Shown one piece after another: positions 49,801-58,800 of a DNA stretch of 64,000 nucleotides. The position numbers and the translations under genes are program-made. The stretch is from NCBI GenBank assembly GCA_964616985.1, contig CAZTVF010000002.1:1-64000 (forward strand), given 5' to 3'. The first letter of the stretch is position 1, and the number at the start of each line of letters is the position of its first letter. The notes under the pieces were generated by a model that was given only the letters and a program-made list of their open reading frames with translations, did not search any database and had not been told where the DNA came from. Source of the DNA: CAZTVF01 sp964616985 (lineage in GTDB: Bacteria; Planctomycetota; Phycisphaerae; SM23-33).

Positions 49801-52800
49801 TAGACCTGCAACGACGCGTTATGGAATTCCATGCCGATGGCGTTGTCGTGAATGGTGTTGTGTCGCGCCGTCCCGCCGGCACTGGCGGACATGTACAGGC
49901 CCGTCGCGCCGCCATGGATGTCGTTGTCCTCGACGAGGCTGGCCCGCTGGCTGCTGATGTAGACGCCGCCGGCAATGTCGTTATTGCGCAGCGTCATCTC
50001 GGCATTGAGAGCGGAGACGTATACGCCCCATTGGCCGCCGACGATCACGTCGTTGCGAAGGTCGCTCGTCCGTTCCACCGACACGGCCGCCTCGCCGTGA
50101 ACGTACAGGCCGTACTGTGTGCCCTCGATCCGCGGGTTGTCGAAGATAGTGACGGGAGCCGACGAGGGCAGGTCGATGCCGTATTGCCCGCCGGAAATCG
50201 TGTTGTCGGTGATCGTGTGCATCACGCTGGCCGAGGCGGACAGCAGGAGCGTTCCGGCGATAGTGTTCGACTCGATCGCATGCCCGGCCGCGCCGCTGCC
50301 GCTGATGGCCATGCCGCCGCCGGCGATGGTGTTGCCCGTGATCTCGGCCGCCGCACCGGTGTCTAGGATCAGGCCGCCGGCGCCGATGGTGTTGTCATTG
50401 ATCATCCCGCCGCCGAGGAGCGTCGCGTCGATCTGCCGCGCCGTGTTGTCCACGATGCGGCTCGCCTCGGCCACGCCGCCGCTGAGGCGGACCTGGATCA
50501 CCTGCCCCGTCGCGTCGTTGTGCTCGATAACGACGCCGGGACCGGCATTGATGTAGATCAGGCCCGTTACCTGGTTGCTCAGCACCTGGTGCGGTGTGCT
50601 TGCTTCGCCCGTCAAGCGAATGCCGCCGACGATGCTGGGCACGTCCGCCTGCCCCGGCACCGCCAGCGGAGCGATGATCGCCGCCTCGGCCAAGTTGGCG
50701 TTGATGCCGCCGGGAGCGGTATTGCCCAGGATGTACGTCGTGTTGTCGCCATTGCCCAACGTGTGGCCTTCCAGATCGAGGATGATCTGGCCGGTCTGTC
50801 CCAGGGTGTTCTGCTCGATGACGGCGGCCGGTCCACCGCGGACCTCGATCGAATGAGAAATCGTGTTGCCGATGATCCGGTGCGGAGTGGGGCTGCTGCC
50901 GTAGATCCACAGCGTACCATTGTTGATCGTGTTGTCCTGAACCTCGGCACGGTCCTTCAGCGTCAGCGTCATGCTGTCGCGGGTCTCGTTCCCTTCAACG
51001 CGCGTCACCCACTCCTGGTCCGCCGGCAGGACACTGGCGGCCAGGTCGATCCTGATGCCGCCGCCCGTCACGATGTTGTCCACGACCGTCGCGCTGGGAC
51101 CTGCGAGGATGCGAATGTCGCCCGTGGAGTTCAGCACGTTGTCGTGCACGTAGTGCGGCTGCGAACTCGTGCCGGAGACAACCAACTCGCCCGCGCCCAT
51201 GATCGTGTTGTGGTGTATCTCCGCGCCGGCAGGGGCCGAGACGCCGATGCCGCCCAGTTGCCCGCCGCTGTTGCCGTTATCGTAGATCAGCGTGTGGTAG
51301 GTCCGGCCCAGGGGCAGGGCCCACGCATCGCCCAGGACGATGCTCATGCCGCTCTTGATCGTGCGGTTGGAGAAGATGTCCGCGCCGGGCCCGCCCGTCA
51401 GCAGCAGGGCGCCGTCGTAGATGTTGTTTCGCGTGATCACCGTCGGTTCGTCGCCCAAGCCGCTGACGGTGCTGACGACGGCGCCGTGAACAACCTCGTT
51501 ATCCTCGAATCTCAGCGGTCCGGCCGATACGGTCGTCACCCCGTCGGCGGCGATGAGATTGTCGTGTATCCAGACGCGGCCGGGCACTTTCACTGTCAGC
51601 TTGCCCAGGGACGACTCATGGGCGGCGTCGTGTTCCGAAACGATCGTGTGATAGGTCTCGCCCGCTCCCAGCCAGGCCCCCGTCGTCTCGATGTACAGCT
51701 GCCCGATGTTGGGATTGTCCGATGCGCGCACGCCCGGGCCGCCGACCAAGCGGAGTTCCGTCGGTGCGATGTTGTTGTACAGCACGCTCGCGGGCAGCGT
51801 GTTGTCCGGCGCGTCGGAGATCGTCACCACGATGGAACGGGAGACGGTGTTGTTCTGCACGTCCGCACGCCGGCCGCCGACCAGGGCGATGCCGCCGCCG
51901 TTGACGGTGTTGCGGTCCAACTGCCAATCCTGGCCCGACGGGACAGTCAGGGTCATGTCGCCCTGGTTCACCGTGTTGCCGACGAACGTGCTGATCGGGG
52001 CCACGCCGCCGAAGGCAGATAGTTCCACCGTCAACATGCCGCTGACGACGTTGCCCTCAATGGCGGCATACTGACCGGTGAGCAACTCCACGTCGCCATC
52101 GACCACGTTGCCGACAAAGGCCGCAAGGCGCTGCTGTGTGGCCTGGCCCACCGACTCGAATACGACGTTGCCCTGGATGTTCGTATTGCCGATCATCGAG
52201 GCGACGGTGTTGGCGCCCACGCCGTGCACCGCGTAGGCCCAGCCGTGGATCAGCGTGTTGTTCTCGATCCGCACGGGAGCGGAACTCTCGATGTAGATCG
52301 CCGTGCTGCCGGTGATGCTGTTTTCCAGCATCATCGCCGTGCCGCTGCCCAGTACCTTCACGGCCGTGTGATTCGACCAGATGTCGTTGAGGCTCAGCGT
52401 GCTCGGCCGCGAGCCTTCAATCTGCACGACCGTGTCGCCCCGCAGGGTGTTGCTCGTCAAGTCGACCCAGGAGTCGCCCGTCACGAGCACGGCCGTGCCG
52501 GCCCCGGCGTTGACGGTGTTGCCACGCACGGCCACCGAGTTCGTCAGCGGGTTGTTGCCGCCGATGATGATGCCGTCGGCGGTGTTGCCCTCGATAACCA
52601 TCGAGGCCGGGGACTGAATGTCGATGGTGCCGTGGATCGTGTTGGCGATGATCGACTGCGAGAATTCCGGATAGATCTGGGTCGGCTCGATATCCTGCGG
52701 CGGGTAGAAGTGCTGCGGCCAGTTGGCCCGCCAGTCCGACGTTGAGGCTCGCAGGGTCACGCCGCCTTCAATTTCGTTGCCGCGGATGACGTTGCCGCGG

Positions 52801-55800
52801 TCGGCTGTGAGCAGCACGTCGCCCGTGATGTCGTTCTCGGCGAGTTCAACGGCGGATCCATCGCCGCCCCAGACGGCATTGGTGGCGCCGCGGAGGATGT
52901 TCTCGTCGATGACCGTCGAGAAGCGGCTGGTGGTGGCCACGCCACAGAAGCCGGTGAAGGCGGAGAAGTCATTGCTGGTGATGAAGGCGCTGGTCGTGCC
53001 CCCAACGCGGACGCCGAAGTCGCCGCCGCCGGTGAACACGTTGTCCAGCACGTTAAGCGTCTGGTATCCGTCCGCATCGATGGCGATCCGCGAGTCTTCA
53101 AAGCGATTGCCTTGAATGACGACCTGGCCGTTTGAGACGCGTTCGCCGGTGTTGGGATCTATCGCGCCCATGCCTCGCACGCGGACGGCGGTGCCGGTGC
53201 CGTCGCCGTCGAAGGTCATGCCGCTGATGGAGATACTGCCGGCGTCGTTGATGTCGAAGACCGGGGCGCCGGAGTAGTTGAGTTCGGACCAACCCGTCCC
53301 GATAAAGGCGAGATTGTCGGTCGTGCATACGGCCGTGCTGGTGATGTTGTAGTTTCCGCTATCGACGAGAACGTAGACGCGGCTCTCGTCGCCCTGCACC
53401 ATGGGCATGATCGAGGCGAGAGACCTTCTGGGCGTCGTGGCCGAAAGGCCATCGTTGTCATCGCTGCCGGGGGCGGAAGTGAACAGATCGAGGCCGGGAT
53501 CATTGTCGTTGATGTAGTAGACTTCGGTATGGGTGGCTGCGTTGGACTGCGGGAGGATCGTGATGTTGTCGATCTCATCGGGCGTGAGGACCGCAAGGTA
53601 GTACGTTCCATCAGGCAGGGAGAGTCCCGAGGTGCTCGCCACGCCGTTCTGCCAGGCGGCCGAGTTGTAGAGTCGGTGCCCCTTCTCGTCGAAGACGGCG
53701 ATGGCCATGTCGTCGTCGCGGGCCAGGTCAGTCACCTTGAATGCCGTCAACTCCTCCTGGCCGTCGGCTCGCTCGCTGTTGAAGCGGTACCAGGTGACGC
53801 CCCTGTCGCTGAGCCATCCGTCCTTACCGGTGGTGGCGCTGGGAATGACGCCCAAGTCGATGGCGCTGGTGGCGGCGCGGCTGTCCCAACTGATCTGCGT
53901 GTCGGGAACGGCGGCGTGGCGCCCGGCGTCCGAGAGGTCCAGCAGCGTCTTCTTGACCAGCCGCTTGCTGCCCTCCCAGAACAGGGCTTCCCACACGACG
54001 CGGATATCGAAGTAGATCTTGCCGCCGGCGTCGAACAGGTCCAGCAGGTGGTCCGGCAGGTACGAGGCCATCTCATCGAGGTGCAGGCGGTTGTCCCGGT
54101 CGAGGTCGACAATGTTGATCCACGCGTCCACGCCGATGCCGCCTTCGAGGCGGACCGACACGGCGTACGCATCCACGCCGAAGCCGATGCCGACGTGGCC
54201 GTCGAACTTGATCAGCGAATGCCCCGTGCCGGCGGCGATGTAGAAGCCATTCATGAGGTCTTCGGCCTCGCCGCTTTCGCCGTACATCCGCAGGCCTCGC
54301 GTGTCGAAGCCGAATGTCGCCTGGGCCGTCACGCCCAGTTCCATGCTGATCGTGATCACCAGCCACGGGTACACCACGGGGATCTTCCACACGTGGTCGA
54401 CGCCCAAGCTGAGCTCGGGCGTGGTGTAGGTGATGAGCTCCACGTCGCGGCCCATGAGCAGTTCGACCGCGCGGAACGGGGTCTCCAGCAGGGGCAGATG
54501 GATGCCCAGGTCGTTCAGGTCGCCCAAGAAGCCCGAGAAGACGCCGCCGAGGCCCTGACCCTCGCTGAGCGGATCGCCGGCCTGGAAGGTGCCATCGTTG
54601 AGCGCCAGATCGAGCGGGCCGCTGGCGCCGGCGAGTTCGCCGCTGAACACGTAGCTGCCCAGGTGAACATATTCAGAGTCGAACTGCGGCACGTGGGCAG
54701 ACAAGTCGATCAGCGAGGCGAGGTCGGAGATGAATTCGGTCCTGGGGTTGCCGCTGGCGACCAGGCGGGCGAGGTCCAGGATCGTCACATCGTGGCCCAT
54801 GGCCCCGGAGATGAACGGCAGGGGGGTGGTAAGCACGGCCAGCACAGGGCGCAGCGGCGCCATGACGTCATTGATGTAGCCAAGGACCGGCCCGATCGTG
54901 TCGCTGAGGAACTCGCCGAGATCCAGGCGGATGTCCTCCAGCGCGACTACCGGCGTCTGGCCCGGCCGCCACGTGGCCACCAGGTTGGCGTCCAGCGACG
55001 GGAAGTTGTCGTCGTAGTAGACTTCGATCTGCATGCTCACGTCGGCGGAGATCGTCGTGTCGACGGCTACGTCGAAGTCCCACCCGCCAAGCTGGTTGAA
55101 GTAGACGCGGTAATCGGTGCCGCGGCTGTCGAGGTCGACGTTGAACGTGGCGCCGGCGGTGATGAGTTGGCCCGGCAGCTGGTACGCCTTGATCTTCAGG
55201 AAGTTGGCCATCGTGCCATCGGCGTTCAGGCCGGTCACTTCCGCGCCGAGGTTCAACTGCAGGATGTCATCACTGTCGCCGAAACGAAGGTCGGTCTGGA
55301 AGCCCTCATTGCCGGTGATCAGGTAGAAGCCTTGATCTCGGTCCACGCCGAAGGCGAGATTGAAACCCCACGCCAGCTGCGCCTGCGCGTCGGCGGCAAT
55401 GTCCAGGCCCAGGCCCGGCAGGCCGAGGTCGAAGTCGATGCTGCCGGCCGCGAACTCGTATGTGTCGGAGAACTGCAGGCGGAATTCGACCGCCTCGCCC
55501 ACATCGGTCGTCTCGGCGGCCAGGATCTGTTCCGGCGTCAGCCCGAACATCCGCGCGATGTTGTTCGTCGCCCACGCGAGGTAGTTCAGCGGGTCGTCGT
55601 ACGCCGTCCAGTTCGGCAGATCCGCCAGCAGGCCTGTGAGGTAGTCGGCGTTGAGCTGCGTGCCGACGATCGGCAGGGTGATGTCGAACACGTCGCGGCC
55701 GAGCAGGTTCTCGATCTGCCCCAGCAGCACGCGCAGACCGTCGGTCAGGGCCCGCAGGTCCAGCGAGCCGGGCTCGATGAAGACGGGGTACTCCGCATGC

Positions 55801-58800
55801 AGGCCACTGAGGCCGCCGACGCCATCGACGCCGACCAAGATCGACAGGTCATGATTGGCCGGGTCGGCCGCGAGGAACGGGCCCTGGAACGGCAGCACCA
55901 GGTCCACCTGCGCCCCGAAGCTCGCCTGCATGAGTTGCGGGAGGTTGCCCGAAAGATCGAACCGTTCGGCCACGCCCGCTTCGCCCTGCGGCAGTTGCAG
56001 ACGGAACCCCGCGTAGGGGATGTCGGAATCGGCGTAGGCGGCGACGCCTCCGGCCGGGACGCCGCCCACATACAGGTGTCCGCCGACGATCTGCATCCCG
56101 ACCATGCCGCCAAGCGAAAGGTTGAAGCCGATGCCCGGTCCCACAACCCGCACGTCACCCGAGATGCCCGTATCGTCGTAGAGGAACGGCGTCAGCGTGT
56201 CCAGGTTGATGCCCATGTTCAGCCGGAAGGTCGCGCCGCCGTCGGCGACGACATTCGCATGGCCGGAGACATCGAGGATGCTCGTGAGGGATTCCATGCC
56301 GCTGCCGGCCAGGGCGTCACCCAGCAACGTCCCCAGATCCAGCCGCAGCGGGATCGTCCTGTTGAACTCCTTCGTCCAGTCGATGGCCATCTGCAGCGCG
56401 GCCGGGACGCCGGCGGCGCCTGGATCGATGCGCATCACGAACTGCGAGGGGTCCAGGTGCAGGATCGCACGGATTCGGGCGGCCAACTGCCCCAGCGTCT
56501 GGTTCAAGGCCGAGGGGCCCTCGATGCGAAGCTGATTGATGAAGGCGGTGAACTCGTCGACGTAGCTCAGCAGGCTATTGAGGTTCAGGCCCGTTCCGGG
56601 AATCGTCCAGCCCAGCGGCCCCTGGAGCCCCTTGAGGCCCTGGAGGTAGTTGCCCAGTGAAGACAGTGCGCTGATGAAATCGGCGCGACCCAACCGCGCC
56701 ACGTCCAGCAAATCATCCAACCCTTGGGTGGTGATGTCCGGGAGGTCCGGCGAGGCGAGGCTCGGCTTGGAGATATCGATCCATCGCGGCTGCTGAAGCA
56801 GCCCCAGCGCCGCCAGCAGTTCCGACGTCAGCGTGACGGTGAAGTGGGTCTGCGCGGCCGCGTCCAGCACCAGCGAGTCGCCCACGAGGCCTTCGACGTC
56901 GTCGCGAACCGCCGCGATGAAATCGGCAAGATAGTAGCGAGTTCCGGGCAGGCCCAGGTGCAGCGAGGCGCTTGCAGGCACACGATTCTGCGGCGTGCTG
57001 GCCTCGCCGCCCAGCGTGGCCCAGCCGTCACTCAACGTCACCGAGCCGACCATGCCCAGGGACGCCTGGCCGCCGGTGCCGCTGCCGCCCGAGGGTAGCT
57101 GTGCTTCGAGGTCGATGGTGGCTTCGGCACTGGCATTTTCGATGAAGAACCGGTTGAGGAAGGACGATTCCGTCGCCTGCGTGGCCACCAGGCCCAGCTG
57201 TGCCGCGCCTGCCCCGGGCGTGATCTTCAGTCGCGGCGGTGACGACAGGTTCAGCGTCCGCAGGCTGACGCGCTCGACGTCGCGGCCATTGACGTTCACG
57301 GTGGCTACGCGAGCCTCGACAACTTGGTCCAGGCCGGCCGTGACCAAGGCCGCATTGATGTCAGCGATGAGGTCGGCCATCATTCGATTGGATGCATCGG
57401 CGAGCACGATTACGGTGACCGGCGCCCGCCCGCCCACCTCGACCGTGAAGCGAGCGTCCTGCGCCAGGCGCCCCATTCCCGCCGCCGGCCCGCCGGCGAC
57501 AATCTGTGCCGCCTCCAACTGGAAAGGCGACAGTGCCACGGCGCCCGCCGCGAAGCCCAGGGCCGCAGCCCCCGCCCCGCCGATCGTCAACTTGCCCGGC
57601 ACCCAGGGGCCACGCGTTTTGAGGATCAGCCGCTCTTCATTGACGCCGCCATTGCTCACGACGATCTTTTGCGCCAGAACCGATTGGCTCAGCCCGGCGG
57701 CCAGTAGAGCGAGATTCACATCCTCGATGAGATCGTCCACGCTGGCATTGTTTGGGTCGGCCGCGATCGTGACGGTGACTGCCGCCGCATCGCCCACCTG
57801 CACGGTGAGCACGGCGTTCTGGGCCAGCCGTCCTTGGGCGGGCGCCGCTGAGGCGGCCTGGGCCGTGGCGATTAACGTGGGGATATCGAACCCCAGCGTG
57901 ATCGCCATGTTGGTGCCCAGCCCGGCATGGAGGCTGCCGGCGGCCGTCAGCGTCAGCGGGCCCTGCGAAAAGTCGTACGAGAAGGCCTTGTCGGCCTCGA
58001 TCGTGTCGCTGAACTCCAGCGTGTAGGTCAGCTGGCCGTTCTGGAAGCCCATGAGGGCGCTGTTGATGCCGTCGCCGCCGATGAAACGGGCCAGCAGGCT
58101 CTGGGCGCTATCGAAGGCCGCCCGCAACGCTCCCTCGCCGGCGGCGAGCTGCTCGGTGACCGCCGTTTCCAGCGTGTTCTGGATCGCCTCGCCCAGCTTG
58201 AGCACGTCGGCAAGGCTCTGGCTGCCGAGCAGGCTCATCTGGCGGAACAGATCGGCGTTCTGCAGCGAGGTGAACGACATGCCCAGCTGGTCCAGCATCT
58301 GGAGCACCGTCGTTGAGTCAATCGCGCAGAAGCCCAGCAGCGATTCGAAATCGGTGTTCACCGCCACCGAGACGGCGTCGGTGAACACGTCGAGGCTGCT
58401 CAAGTTGATCTGCGGCGCCTGCGGCAGGGGGCTGATGTCCAGCGGCAGCATCGCCGTCAAGTTGCCCAGCGGCGTCAGCGAGAACAGCTGGTCCAGCGGC
58501 GTCGCCAGCAGCTGGTTGAGGTGAATCCGGTTCATCACGTCGCCGAACGGATTGAGGAACTCCGCCGGCAGGTCAACCACCATCGCCAACTGCGAGTGCA
58601 CCAGGTCGATGGCAGCGTCCAGGAACCCCATTTGCAGCGGAAGCGCCGGCAAGGCTGGGTTGTTCGGCAGCGAGAAGTCAATGCCCAGATCAAACTCACC
58701 CAGGTTGATGAAGAACTGGTCCGCCGCCGGCAGCGTGAGGTCCAGGCCGAACGTCAGTGGCAGGGAAAGAGTAGTGACGGCCTTGCTTAGCAGCGAGCCG

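Noticed and set aside
47988..50366. 792-codon plus-strand open frame opposite the giant gene
   Set aside because: Same mirror effect, with Arg/Val/Asp-rich content and no recognisable motif.
53529..56660. 1043-codon open frame on the plus strand, opposite the giant gene
   Set aside because: It is a mirror of a GC-rich, biased coding sequence. The minus strand has clear domains and ribosome-binding site; this frame has none.
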